A stretch of DNA of 64,000 nucleotides, from IMG/VR virus record IMGVR_UViG_3300047550_006118, positions 1 through 64,000 of that record, one strand, 5' to 3'. The position numbers and the translations under genes are program-made. The notes beneath the pieces were generated by a model. It was not told where the DNA came from, ran no database searches, and worked only from the letters and a program-made list of their open reading frames with translations. This DNA is from a virus. Of this stretch, positions 8,093 through 17,486 are shown piece by piece (the stretch's first letter is position 1; every line of letters starts with the position of its first letter).

Positions 8093-11000
8093 GTGGCCAG
8101 GAGTTCTGTTCAAATGTATCTCAATCATCTTGAATCATCAAAAGAGGCCAGATTATACCAGATACTTCATACGCTAAAAAGCGTCCATGGAGTGCAGATG
8201 AACATCAATCTGGATTCAACCTCAACCGAGGATTTCCTCAACGAATGCAAATCGGCATGGGAGATCAAGAGGGATCGGATCATAGCCGAGAGCAATTTCA
8301 ACAGCTATCAGCAGAATCCTGAATACATCAAGAGCATGCTAATCCTTGAAGCCGTCAGGCTCATGCTCACGGAGATCGGACCAAAGCGCCGGCGCCGCAA
8401 GCAAATGGCCGAATCAACACTCGCAACCACGGAAGCAGACATGAACCAAGGACCAACCAACAAATTTGCCGATGATCTGGGCAAGATCGCTGAACGGATA
8501 CCACAGACCAGCGAAGAAGCAACGATGTTTTCGATAGTTCTGGCGGCCATCGCAAGAAAGGCCCAGAAGGTTGGCGCGCTTTTTGGTACGCAGGCAAAGG
8601 ACTTTGACGACGACGAAAAGGCCGTGTTGGCATGGATAAAGGGATTGCCGAGACCCATCAATGTTAATAGCATGATACAGGACGGTATCGCGAAATTTGG
8701 ACCAGAATTGCTTGCCAAGAGGAAGGCCACCCTTGCCGCACAGCCAAAGATAGATCTCGGCAAGGATGACATGGAAGAGGCAGACATGAACCAAGGACCA
8801 ACCAACAAATTTGCCGATGATCTGGGCAAGATTGCCGAACGGATCCCCCAGACCAGCGAAGAAGCAACGATGTTTTCAATTGTTCTAGCGTCCATCGCAC
8901 GAAAGGCCCAGAAGATCGGCACGCTTTTTGGTACGCAGGCGAAGGATTTTGATGACGACGAAAAGGCCGTTCTGTCATGGATCAAGGGACTGCCGAGGCC
9001 CATCAATGTTAACAGCATGGTTCGCGACGGTATCGCGAAATTCGGACCAGAATTGCTTGCCAAGAGAAAGACCTCCCTTGCCGCACAACCGAAGATAGAT
9101 CTCGGCAAGGATGACATGGAAGAGGACAAGGACCAGGACGGCGACGGTGACGAGGATTTCGCCGACGTGATGGTGGCAAGGATGACGGCAAGCGGCATGC
9201 CGAAGGGCGCCGCGATCGCCAAGACCAAGGGGAAGCCCTATAACAAGGAATCGATCTCCGAGGATGCCGATCCCGATTCACACCAGCCGCAGCCGGCACC
9301 AGCGGCCGTTAGCCCGGTCGTCGGCCAGGCACACCATTACGAGTACCAGGCCAGCATGGCACGCAGCGAGCTTTATCGAAACAGCAAGTATGCAATGAGC
9401 ATGCTAAAGCAGATCGATCCAAAGGGCGAAGTTGAGCCATGGATAGCGGGAGCGCTGACCAAGTCTGCTAACCTGCTGGATAAGGTATACCACTATCTGG
9501 ATTATTACAAGAAGTTTGAACCGCAGGAGCTGCCGGAGGGCGACGAGGAGGAAGGCCTGGGCGAGACCAGCGGAGGTGTTACCCGCCAGAATCTCATGCT
9601 GATAATGGAATATTCCATCAAGCTCTTCGATATGATCAAGCCAGGAGACAAGCTGGAAGGCTGGGTAGCCATGAAGCTAACCACCGCCAGCGAATGCGTC
9701 AGCTCCTGCAAGCATTACATGGACTACGTGCAGTTTGAGCACCATGCGATGGACAATCATTTCAGCGAAGGTAGGCGTGCAAAGAGGAAGATCACCAACG
9801 AGACCGCATACGAGCGAGATCTCGATGAAAAGAAGCCGGTCTATGCGGAATACCTGCATGGCGTCAAGAGCACCCCGAGGAAAAAGAAGTTCAGGAACTA
9901 CGCCGAATACGAAAAGTGGATCGATGCTGAGGGGGATAACGTGGAAGTCCAGAGGGTGTACAACGAATCGCGCAGCCTGATGGAGCAGGAAGATCTCGCC
10001 AAGGCCGCGACGATACTTTCCGCCAAGGACATGAGCGGCCAGATTCAGGACATAGCCGAGGACGTTGCCAAGATGAGCGTCGAGGACCTCATGCCTCTGG
10101 TTGACATGATGAGGAGCCAGTTTGGATCCGAAGCCGCCGACGGATTCAACACCACGGTTAAGACCGCCTTGGATGCCCTGTTGGATCTTTCCTCCAAGAC
10201 CAAGGAGACCTTGGACAAGGCGATCGAAACCCTGAACAGCGGCGGTGTTCCGGCTGAAACAACCGACATAGAGACCGCCGGCGAGGAACCGGAACCGAGC
10301 GCCGAGGCAGAGCCTGCCGATGATAGCGATATTTCCAAGGATCTAGCCGCCCTCGGCGGTGAGGAAGGATCTGCCGAGGAAGAGCCGGAGGCCGGAGCCG
10401 GAGAACCTCTTGGCCGTGCCAAGAAGTCGGAGGTGGCTGAATCCCTTGCAGTCGGCAAGAAGGTTAATGTTACCAATCCAAAGGCAACGCCTCGTTATGA
10501 GATCGTTAAGATCGACGGGGATAAGGTCACCCTCAAGAAGCCGGATGGTAGCGAGATGACGCTTCCAAAGGGTCGCATAATTCGTGCGAATCCCGGCCTA
10601 AGCGAGGGAAAGATTCCTGATGCCTTCAAGAAGAACATCGAAAAGATGAAGGCCAAGGCCAAGGACAAGAAGGCCGACGACACCAAGAAGGAAGAGGTCG
10701 ACGAGGCCTGGGATGCCGAGATGAAGACGGCAAAGAAGGATGTTGGCAAGTGGAAAGGCTGGACCATTAAGAAGCTCGAGGCGCGCAAGAGCGAGCTAAT
10801 GTCCAAGAAAAAGAGAAACGCTGCTGAGCAAAAAGAAGTTGATCAAATCAACTTCGCCATCCGTGCCAAGCAGAAGGACAAGTGGGGTAAGATCAAGGAA
10901 GATACCGTGAATGAGGCCTCGAAGGCCGATCAGGACATCGAAAAGGCAAAGGACGAATTCTTCAAGAAAGGCGGAATGGTTACACATGGCCCTACCAAGA

Positions 11001-11731
11001 TTGCTAAAGGATCAAAATACCATCGTCCTGGAACCGGACATGTTGGCCGAACCGGATCGGCATCCGCTGATGCTCCGGGAATAATGAGGTCCTCAATGAA
11101 GGAAGACGAGGTCGCGGAAAAGGCTCCGCCAGGTAAAAAGGCCGAGGATTTCATAAAGGGAAACAAGGAATCGTTCAAGAAGAGATATGGCGATAGGTGG
11201 GAAGAAGTCCTATACGCTACCGCATGGAAGAAGTTCGGAAAGCACACCGAAAGCTACCAGCAAGCTAGCCAATCTCTGGCAGAAGCCAGGGCAGATCTAG
11301 AAAATCTAGAAAAGGCACTGGCCGATCATCGTGCTGAATTCAAGAGAATGCTAGCCGAAGGCAATGTGTCTGATCCATTGAACATGGGATATGGTCTCGA
11401 GGGAGATTCAATCCTGGATCAAATGGCAGGTGTCAATCGCAGGATCACTTCTGCCAAGGAAAGCATGAAGAGGATCGTGCAGGAAGGCGTGATGGGCATG
11501 CTACGGGATATCGAGTCATTGAACAAGGCTAGGTCCCTGGAAACCATGAAGGATCTAACCCCGTACGGAGTGATCTATACCACGCCTGGTGGACGCAAGA
11601 GCAAGAAGATGTTTGAAAACGCTGATGCCCGCGCATACTGGCTGGAACTGAAGAGCGATTCCATCAAGGATCCTCGCATGATCGAACCGGAGACCTTTGA
11701 CAAGGCCATAACCAGAACCAAGAAAGGATAA
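8093..11731 (+). CDS. Giant multidomain late protein, 1212 aa, with internal duplications
   Basis: Unknown function. It contains a 115-residue domain in two near-identical tandem copies (DNA 8435-8779 and 8780-9124), then two diverged copies of a ~60-residue helical domain (around residues 410-475 and 500-560, each with a KPGDKLEGW- or DPKGEVEPW-like turn). A KOW/SH3-like segment follows near 785-840 (GKKVNVTNP), then Lys-rich linkers and a conserved block ending YATAWKKFGK near 1055. The GTG start follows a perfect late promoter; an ATG at 8115 is an alternative. Architecture suggests a modular structural or injected protein. Confidence 0.65.
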   Translation: MARSSVQMYLNHLESSKEARLYQILHTLKSVHGVQMNINLDSTSTEDFLNECKSAWEIKRDRIIAESNFNSYQQNPEYIKSMLILEAVRLMLTEIGPKRRRRKQMAESTLATTEADMNQGPTNKFADDLGKIAERIPQTSEEATMFSIVLAAIARKAQKVGALFGTQAKDFDDDEKAVLAWIKGLPRPINVNSMIQDGIAKFGPELLAKRKATLAAQPKIDLGKDDMEEADMNQGPTNKFADDLGKIAERIPQTSEEATMFSIVLASIARKAQKIGTLFGTQAKDFDDDEKAVLSWIKGLPRPINVNSMVRDGIAKFGPELLAKRKTSLAAQPKIDLGKDDMEEDKDQDGDGDEDFADVMVARMTASGMPKGAAIAKTKGKPYNKESISEDADPDSHQPQPAPAAVSPVVGQAHHYEYQASMARSELYRNSKYAMSMLKQIDPKGEVEPWIAGALTKSANLLDKVYHYLDYYKKFEPQELPEGDEEEGLGETSGGVTRQNLMLIMEYSIKLFDMIKPGDKLEGWVAMKLTTASECVSSCKHYMDYVQFEHHAMDNHFSEGRRAKRKITNETAYERDLDEKKPVYAEYLHGVKSTPRKKKFRNYAEYEKWIDAEGDNVEVQRVYNESRSLMEQEDLAKAATILSAKDMSGQIQDIAEDVAKMSVEDLMPLVDMMRSQFGSEAADGFNTTVKTALDALLDLSSKTKETLDKAIETLNSGGVPAETTDIETAGEEPEPSAEAEPADDSDISKDLAALGGEEGSAEEEPEAGAGEPLGRAKKSEVAESLAVGKKVNVTNPKATPRYEIVKIDGDKVTLKKPDGSEMTLPKGRIIRANPGLSEGKIPDAFKKNIEKMKAKAKDKKADDTKKEEVDEAWDAEMKTAKKDVGKWKGWTIKKLEARKSELMSKKKRNAAEQKEVDQINFAIRAKQKDKWGKIKEDTVNEASKADQDIEKAKDEFFKKGGMVTHGPTKIAKGSKYHRPGTGHVGRTGSASADAPGIMRSSMKEDEVAEKAPPGKKAEDFIKGNKESFKKRYGDRWEEVLYATAWKKFGKHTESYQQASQSLAEARADLENLEKALADHRAEFKRMLAEGNVSDPLNMGYGLEGDSILDQMAGVNRRITSAKESMKRIVQEGVMGMLRDIESLNKARSLETMKDLTPYGVIYTTPGGRKSKKMFENADARAYWLELKSDSIKDPRMIEPETFDKAITRTKKG
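8435..9124 (+). repeat. Two tandem 345-bp repeats inside the giant late gene
   Basis: Units 8435-8779 and 8780-9124 are in-frame and nearly identical at both DNA and protein level, each starting ADMNQGPTNKFADDL and ending KIDLGKDDMEE. Length is an exact multiple of three, so the duplication keeps the frame. The high DNA identity implies a recent event or gene conversion. Confidence 0.9.
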
Positions 11732-11737
11732 TTTCCG

Positions 11738-12103
11738 GTGCTGATCAGGGAGATCATTACAGAAACGGAGATCTCCACGGAGATCTCCAACGATCTCATG
11801 GATCTCATCGCCACCTACAGGCAGGATGGTAAGGATGAGATACCCATGATGGGACCAAACGGTGCCGTGACCTATCTCCAAAAGATGGGGTACAGCGTCA
11901 ATGCCAACTCTCTGATGGACCTGATGATCGGGGATCCTTTCGTTGATGTTGTTGAACGATCGGATACGCAAAAGATCACCCTCAAACCACTCAAGGCGGA
12001 ACCCACCGTGGCTCCTGATGAGATGGAGAAGAGCCAGGAAAAGGTGGAGAAAACCGCCGCCAAGATCGCCGACAAGGTGGTGAAAACCGGGAGTCAAGTA
12101 TAA
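11738..12103 (+). CDS. Small late protein with capsid-targeting-like leader, 121 aa
   Basis: Starts GTG (leader MLIREIITE, ending ITE), followed by a helical domain with a YLQKMGYSVNAN motif and a Lys/Glu-rich C-terminal helix. The leader matches the (I/L)xE pattern found in several late genes here. Its stop abuts the next ATG. Probably a virion or head-internal protein; no enzymatic motif. Confidence 0.6.
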   Translation: MLIREIITETEISTEISNDLMDLIATYRQDGKDEIPMMGPNGAVTYLQKMGYSVNANSLMDLMIGDPFVDVVERSDTQKITLKPLKAEPTVAPDEMEKSQEKVEKTAAKIADKVVKTGSQV

Positions 12104-14596
12104 ATGGCACAGTGCCCAAGCGTATTCATAACCGCCACAGAAGCTAGACAGAGCCCGTTGCGAGAACGGGCGATACATGACGAAGCCGTTGGGATACAAT
12201 CGGCCATACTGGATGCGGTCAAGCTCGGTTTCTTCGAGACCACGGTTTCCGACGGTACCCCGATGACCGATAGCAGGAATCTACCGAACGACGTATGGAC
12301 CGTCGATCCGGCAACGGATCAGCTTTACATACCGAACCATGGATTTTCCACCGGCGATGCCGTGACGGTATCGAGCACCATAGCACTACCAGCACCATTG
12401 GTCAGCACGGCATATTACTACGTGATTTATGTTGATCCAGATCACATCAAGCTGGCCGCATCATATGCCAACGCGATTTCTGGCAGGCCGATCAGCATTG
12501 ATGTGACCGCAGGGGTCACGACGATGCTCATCAACGACGAGGGCAGTGGATACATACAGCCGCCGGTTGTTACGCTGTCGGGAGGTAGCCCGATCACCTC
12601 CGCCACAGCTAGGGCATATCTAGCCAGCTGGGGTAGCGTGGTCGCCATTGCCAACACCACATCGGGCGGAGGATACACCGATTCCCCAACGGTGCAAATC
12701 GTGCCAAAGGGCAACGGAGCATCTGCCGGTACCGTGTCATACATGGTCGTTGGCATGTCCATAGACAATTCCGGCAACGATTACCATCTCGGCGATATAC
12801 TGTCGGTGGACGGCGGGACAGGTACCGCGGCCACGGCGGTGGTAACGGAGGTCGACGTGGCAGGATCCATCCTGTCGATAAGCCTATCCAATCCGGGCAC
12901 ATACACGGTATTGCCGGTCCTAGCCGGGGCATCCACCAGCGTCATGCCAGGTGGCGGATCCGGTGCTACCGTAAACCTGACCATGGGAATCAAATCGATC
13001 GCCGTTGCGGACGGTGGCGTGGATTACACGGCACCACCGAGGGTAGAAATCACCGATCCGTCCGGGGTCGGGGTCGTTGCCACGGCGATGGTCATTGGTG
13101 GATCGGTATCATCCATATCGGTTTCCAATCCTGGTTACGGATATGTCGGGGTATCATCGGTATCCTTCAACAGCGGTTCAAATGCGGCGGCCATTGCCAG
13201 CCTGCTACCAACGAGCGTCTCCTCCGTGGCCGTGGTTGACGGAGGAAGCTCCTACACCTCGGTTCCCAGCGTTAGCATCGATCCGGTCGGTAGCGGAGCA
13301 TCCGCCGGAACCGTCCACATGGAAGTGGTTTCCTGCCAGGTAACCAGCAGCGGCATCGGGTATTCCGCGGATGACTATCTCCTGATTGCAGGAGGAACAT
13401 CGACCGAAAACGCATACATCCGGGTAACATCCGTCGATGAAAGCGGACGGATAAGGACATACACGCTTGAATCAGGTGGCTCTTACACCTCCCTCCCCGG
13501 CCTCCTTTCGAATCCGGTCAACGGTGGTACCGGGACCCTAGCGGCATTCAATTTGGTGATGGGCGTTGGATCGATCGACGTTGGATCGGCCGGATCCGGA
13601 TATGCGGTACCTCCGATCGTCGAGATGACCGCCCCTTCCCTGGGAGGAACCCAGGCAGTGGCCAAGGCCGTGATCACCGGCGGAGCAGTGACATCCTTTG
13701 ATGTTGCGACCAAGGGATACGGTTACACCGATGTCCCGAGCGTGACCGTTAGCAACGGATCAGGTGCTACCGCCGAGGCGATACTTGATGGAACGTCGGT
13801 CGCATCCATAACGGTTGATCTGCCTGGTTCCGGATATAGCTATGCGACGGTAACCCTGTCGGGCGGAGGTGCAAACGTGCAAGCGACCGCCGTGGCAAAC
13901 ATCGTCGGTGATACCATAGGTACCATAGACATCATAACGGCCGGAAGCGGATATACCAGCCTGCCGGACATCACCATTGACGGTGATGGTGCCGGCGCGT
14001 CGGCAACGGCGGTGCTAAACTCGACCGGCATCTATGCCATATCCCTGATAACCGGGGGTTCGGGTTACAACTATCCTCCTGCGGTCAACATCGACGGTTC
14101 CGCCATTGCCGCCTCGATCCTCAATCCAACCGGCATCGATCGTCTCATAGTAACCGACCAAGGGTCAAGCTACACGGCCTCGCCAACGGTTTACCTAATA
14201 CCCGGTCCATACCAGACACCGACCCCATCAGCGCCAGCGATGGTACCTCAGATGGGATACAGCGTATCAAGCATCTCCGTGATCAGCAGCGGAACTGGTT
14301 ACCAGACGGCGCCGGGAGTTTCCATCGCGCCTCCGCAGATCAACGGGGGAACCCAGGCCACCGCCACCGCATACATCGGTGCCGGGGCAGGTACCTTCGC
14401 CCTCAGACCATATCCGGAAAGCCGGGATTATTTCAAGGCATGGAAGGGCCAGCAGCTCAGCAACGATCTCCTGGCCAAGCCATACATCAATCGGATGGAT
14501 GCGGTCATCTCGTATTTCACCAGCCTTGGTTACACCATCAATCGACTGACGAACCCAAGCACCAACTCCACGCTGATGTGGAAGATACAGTGGTGA
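12104..14596 (+). CDS. Repeat-rich beta-structured tail or fibre protein, 830 aa
   Basis: About sixteen imperfect repeats of the form GSGYTx(L/S)PxVxI...GA.A.A, each probably two or three beta strands, fill residues about 145-770. The N-terminal ~140 residues hold a conserved YYYVIYVDPDHIKLA segment, and the C-terminus has a helical domain ending LGYTINRLTNP. Such repeats are typical of tail fibre or baseplate-attached adhesins in T4-like marine phages. It follows the previous gene without a gap. Assignment to tail/fibre rests on composition and repeat pattern. Confidence 0.7.
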   Translation: MAQCPSVFITATEARQSPLRERAIHDEAVGIQSAILDAVKLGFFETTVSDGTPMTDSRNLPNDVWTVDPATDQLYIPNHGFSTGDAVTVSSTIALPAPLVSTAYYYVIYVDPDHIKLAASYANAISGRPISIDVTAGVTTMLINDEGSGYIQPPVVTLSGGSPITSATARAYLASWGSVVAIANTTSGGGYTDSPTVQIVPKGNGASAGTVSYMVVGMSIDNSGNDYHLGDILSVDGGTGTAATAVVTEVDVAGSILSISLSNPGTYTVLPVLAGASTSVMPGGGSGATVNLTMGIKSIAVADGGVDYTAPPRVEITDPSGVGVVATAMVIGGSVSSISVSNPGYGYVGVSSVSFNSGSNAAAIASLLPTSVSSVAVVDGGSSYTSVPSVSIDPVGSGASAGTVHMEVVSCQVTSSGIGYSADDYLLIAGGTSTENAYIRVTSVDESGRIRTYTLESGGSYTSLPGLLSNPVNGGTGTLAAFNLVMGVGSIDVGSAGSGYAVPPIVEMTAPSLGGTQAVAKAVITGGAVTSFDVATKGYGYTDVPSVTVSNGSGATAEAILDGTSVASITVDLPGSGYSYATVTLSGGGANVQATAVANIVGDTIGTIDIITAGSGYTSLPDITIDGDGAGASATAVLNSTGIYAISLITGGSGYNYPPAVNIDGSAIAASILNPTGIDRLIVTDQGSSYTASPTVYLIPGPYQTPTPSAPAMVPQMGYSVSSISVISSGTGYQTAPGVSIAPPQINGGTQATATAYIGAGAGTFALRPYPESRDYFKAWKGQQLSNDLLAKPYINRMDAVISYFTSLGYTINRLTNPSTNSTLMWKIQW

Positions 14597-14600
14597 TTTC

Positions 14601-15092
14601 ATGAGGTCGATGTACGGCCCAGAAACCCTGCTGCTGGCCAGCAAGAAACCCAGGATAAGGGATCTCGTTGAGAGATCCCGTAAAATGACGGAGGATGAAA
14701 TACGCGGACTACCGGAAAAACCGGACGTCATACGCGGCCTCCTCATGATCAACAATCTGTCAGAAGGACAGAAAAAGGCAACGATTGCCGAGAACCTGGC
14801 CGACATGATGACGGTGGACAACGTACCGACGACCGGCCTCGAGGAGATGCGATGCGAGATATATCGCATCACTTCCGAAAGCTTTTGGGTACACATCGGG
14901 GCATCCCAGCTAGAGGTCCGGGAAGGGTGGAACTGGGCGGTCCTCGAGGATGGCAGGTTATGGCTTAGCGGCAACATCCTGGATTCCAAGGCAACCCTGG
15001 CCCTCCTGTCATCCAAAAGCTCGTTCGTCCAGTCGGGTACCATCAAGGCCGATCTATATAGGCTAGAAATCGATCGACGTAACAATCTATGA
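14601..15092 (+). CDS. Hypothetical protein, 163 aa
   Basis: No family recognised. The N-terminal half is helical and charged (MTEDEIRGLPEKPDVIRGLL). The C-terminal half is beta-rich with aromatic residues (FWVHIG, GWNWAVLEDGRLWLSG). It lies four bases after the fibre-like gene and is likely co-transcribed with it, which hints at a late or assembly role. Confidence 0.5.
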   Translation: MRSMYGPETLLLASKKPRIRDLVERSRKMTEDEIRGLPEKPDVIRGLLMINNLSEGQKKATIAENLADMMTVDNVPTTGLEEMRCEIYRITSESFWVHIGASQLEVREGWNWAVLEDGRLWLSGNILDSKATLALLSSKSSFVQSGTIKADLYRLEIDRRNNL

Positions 15093-15138
15093 GCAAGGTT
15101 TCTAGCATCTATGTCACTAATCTTACTATACTAGATTC

Positions 15139-15825
15139 ATGAAACTGGTCGAACGGCACAACTATACAAAGCTTACCAGGGAGGACGGCGGTCCGGATGG
15201 ACGGAAATACGTTGACCCGTTTGGTAACAAGCTACCGAGCGTGACAACGATACTTGATCACACGAAATCCGAGGAGTCGAAGAAAGCCCTAGAAGGGTGG
15301 AGGCGCAGCATCGGAGAAAAGAAGGCCGCCGAAATCACCCAAGAAGCGGCATTCCGCGGTACGCTGATGCATTCCTATCTCGAGAGGCATCTCCGCGGAG
15401 AAGATCCGAAACCTGGTACCAATTTCTATCATCAGCAAAGCTTCAAGATGGCGGCAGTGATACTTGAGCACTACATCAGGCCATTTTTGGACGAGGTTTG
15501 GGGACTGGAAACGGCCCTTTACTATCCGGAGCTATATGCCGGAACGACGGACATGGTTGGTCTGTACCAAGGCAAGCCGAGCATCATCGACTTCAAGCAA
15601 ACCAATCGGATGAAGACCGACGATAGGGTCCAGGATTACAAGGCCCAGCTGGCAGCATACGCGGCCGCCCACAATGCCGTGTATGGTACCGACATACGGC
15701 AGGGAGTGATACTCATGTGCTCAAAGGACCTGGAACCACAGCGCTGGATATTAAGCGGCGAGGAGTTTGAGCACTATACCAATCTTTGGTGGCAGCGCGT
15801 CGCGCAATACCACCGGGTGGATTGA
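15139..15825 (+). CDS. PD-(D/E)XK superfamily exonuclease, Cas4/RecB-like
   Basis: 228 residues. The nuclease core is visible: GTLMH in the first helix, then GTTDMVG, then IIDFKQT (the D-x-K element), then a QxxxY-like DYKAQLAAYA helix, which is the Cas4/RecB-type order. It should degrade DNA ends during replication or recombination, or degrade host DNA. A weak -10 (TATACT) sits just upstream. It is followed by convergent minus-strand genes. Family is clear; exact role (recombination exonuclease versus host DNA breakdown) is not. Confidence 0.8.
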   Translation: MKLVERHNYTKLTREDGGPDGRKYVDPFGNKLPSVTTILDHTKSEESKKALEGWRRSIGEKKAAEITQEAAFRGTLMHSYLERHLRGEDPKPGTNFYHQQSFKMAAVILEHYIRPFLDEVWGLETALYYPELYAGTTDMVGLYQGKPSIIDFKQTNRMKTDDRVQDYKAQLAAYAAAHNAVYGTDIRQGVILMCSKDLEPQRWILSGEEFEHYTNLWWQRVAQYHRVD

Positions 15826-15830
15826 TCCAG

Positions 15831-16154
15831 CTATCCTCGCTTGCTAGCCCACATGTTATCTATGAGATTTGGATAAGGACGACCGGCCCGATTGGCCCTT
15901 GCACGGGCGGCTGATTTCTGCGCAGGCGTTAGCTTCTTGCCCTTTTTCTTTGGTCCCGGCTCGTCCCAGACCTCCTCCCGAACGGCATCTTTCCCGTTGG
16001 TCCTCGCTACCGGAGGAACCCCGTCCTTGGTGACAAGATTACCAAACTTAGCTGCTTGCCTACGGACCTCATCCGGGTGCATGCCCTTTGGCATGTTAAC
16101 GCCGGGCACCACCAGCCCAACCCCGGCGGTCTCTAGTATATCAGATATGCGCAT
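15831..16154 (-). CDS. Small basic late protein with (I/L)xE leader, 107 aa
   Basis: Leader MRISDILE ends in ILE. The C-terminus is strongly basic and ends in the motif AGRPYPNLIDNM, which recurs in small proteins of many T4-like phages. Its own late-type element lies at 16171-16180. Packaging in the head and contact with DNA are inferred from leader and charge. It converges with the exonuclease gene. Confidence 0.6.
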   Translation of the reverse strand: MRISDILETAGVGLVVPGVNMPKGMHPDEVRRQAAKFGNLVTKDGVPPVARTNGKDAVREEVWDEPGPKKKGKKLTPAQKSAARARANRAGRPYPNLIDNMWASKRG

Positions 16155-16170
16155 CGAATCATCCCCCGGC

Positions 16171-16180
16171 GGTATTTACC
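16171..16180 (-). promoter_or_regulatory. Late-type element GGTAAATACC (minus strand)
   Basis: Palindromic GGTAAATACC 17 bases before the minus-strand start; weak match to the late core (TAAATA). Confidence 0.4.
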
Positions 16181-16195
16181 AGGGGACGGAATATC

Positions 16196-16226
16196 GCAAG
16201 AGCAGGAAAAATTCTCCTTCTCTTGC
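16196..16226 (-). terminator. Hairpin after the CCA-adding gene
   Basis: Arms GCAAGAG / CTCTTGC with an inner AGGA / TCCT pairing; no long T run, so it may work as a weak terminator or mRNA-end stabiliser. Confidence 0.5.
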
Positions 16227-16232
16227 AATGAT

Positions 16233-17396
16233 TTACGGAAACAATTCCATCAGCTCTTGCTTGCTGGACGTGTATCCGGAATTCGCCCATCGGTTCTTCA
16301 TGATTCCGATGCGCCTGCTGAACTCCGGTCCAGGGGTTAGCCCGGCGGCAATGAGATCGTTGCCGCTGACCGGAAAGACCGGCACCGGCCATTCGGCCAG
16401 CACGGCCCTCTCGAACGGATCAGCCATGGAGATGGCAGCCAGCTCCGTCGCGTCCTCCCTGGACCAACCCAGGACCGCCATCGCGTAGAACGGGCTAAGG
16501 GGTTCGCCTCCGCTGTTTCCCCACCTCAGCTTTTCTGCCAATCGTATTTCCGCGCCGCTTGCCTTCCACTTGCGGAGGATGGACTCAGCCTCCTCTTCGT
16601 AGAGGGCAACCATGAGCGTAACCGGGTTTCGGCTGATCTCGGACACGTCCCTGGCGAGGGTGAACCGGCTTGCCTCGTCGGGAAGATCGATGTGCTTGGC
16701 TACACCCATCTGGTGGATCTCCGACATGATGTATGTGCCATCATTGCCAGAGATGATGCGGCTAACCTCGCTCCATACCCTTTCCCGGCTGATTCCCTGC
16801 AAACCCGACGCGAGCTGCTCGATCGCCCTCCTGGCTGAGTAGCTCATGCTCATGCCAAATCGCCCGCGGAAGCGGAACCAACGCAGGATGCGCAGGTAGT
16901 CCTCGCGGATCCGCGTCTCGGCATTGCCCACGAACGCCACCAGACCATCGTAGAGGTCCCTGTGCCCGCTAAATGGATCAATCAGCTCGCCATCCAGGGT
17001 GAGGCTCATGGCGTTGATGGTAAAATCACGCCGCTCGAGGTCCTTGATCCAGTCCCGGGTGTAGGCCACCGTGGCACGCCGGCCATCGGTCTCCACGTCC
17101 AAGCGCAGGCTGGTGATCTCATACGGGACACCGTCGAGCACTGCCGTGATGGTCCCGTGCTCAATCCCGGTCTCGATGTAGCGGATCCCGGCCGCCTGGT
17201 AGATCTGGATCTGTTCCGCCGGATCAGCGTCCGTGCAGAGATCCACATCCTTTGGCGTGATCCCGGCCAAGAGATCACGCACGCAGCCGCCCACGAGGCG
17301 GATGTCAAATCCCCTTGCCTGGAACAGCTTCCTCATGTCCAAGAGGGCCGGTGTTAGCAGGGACCCAGCGTCCATGATCTCATCCTCCGATTCCAA
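16233..17396 (-). CDS. cca: CCA-adding enzyme (tRNA nucleotidyltransferase), class II
   Basis: 387 residues. Class II nucleotidyltransferase landmarks are in order: GGCVRDLL near residue 36, the metal-binding DVDLCTD near 50, RRDFTINAM near 125, then EDYLRILRWFRFRGRF and ERVWSE in the neck and body. It adds or repairs the CCA end of tRNAs. The phage may use it to maintain tRNAs during infection or to mature tRNA-like RNAs with damaged ends. A near-consensus host-type promoter (TTGATC, 16 bp, TATAAT) lies directly upstream, so it is likely expressed early. Start: ATG at 17396; an ATG at 17375 is possible. Confidence 0.9.
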   Translation of the reverse strand: MESEDEIMDAGSLLTPALLDMRKLFQARGFDIRLVGGCVRDLLAGITPKDVDLCTDADPAEQIQIYQAAGIRYIETGIEHGTITAVLDGVPYEITSLRLDVETDGRRATVAYTRDWIKDLERRDFTINAMSLTLDGELIDPFSGHRDLYDGLVAFVGNAETRIREDYLRILRWFRFRGRFGMSMSYSARRAIEQLASGLQGISRERVWSEVSRIISGNDGTYIMSEIHQMGVAKHIDLPDEASRFTLARDVSEISRNPVTLMVALYEEEAESILRKWKASGAEIRLAEKLRWGNSGGEPLSPFYAMAVLGWSREDATELAAISMADPFERAVLAEWPVPVFPVSGNDLIAAGLTPGPEFSRRIGIMKNRWANSGYTSSKQELMELFP

Positions 17397-17401
17397 TGCC
17401 T

Positions 17402-17429
17402 ATTATAGCACGGTTGCTAGCAGGATCAA
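17402..17429 (-). promoter_or_regulatory. Sigma70-type promoter of cca
   Basis: On the minus strand TTGATC, 16-bp spacer, then a perfect TATAAT. The -10 ends six bases upstream of the 17396 start codon, so that start would give an almost leaderless mRNA; the inner ATG at 17375 would have a normal leader. Confidence 0.75.
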
Positions 17430-17447
17430 CCGATATCCAAGTCATAG

Positions 17448-17455
17448 CTAAATAT
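17448..17455 (+). promoter_or_regulatory. Late-type promoter CTAAATAT
   Basis: TAAATAT core about 32 bases before the preferred tail-fibre start at 17487. Confidence 0.45.
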
Positions 17456-17486
17456 GAGGGTAAGTTCGCACAGGAAAAATCCATCC

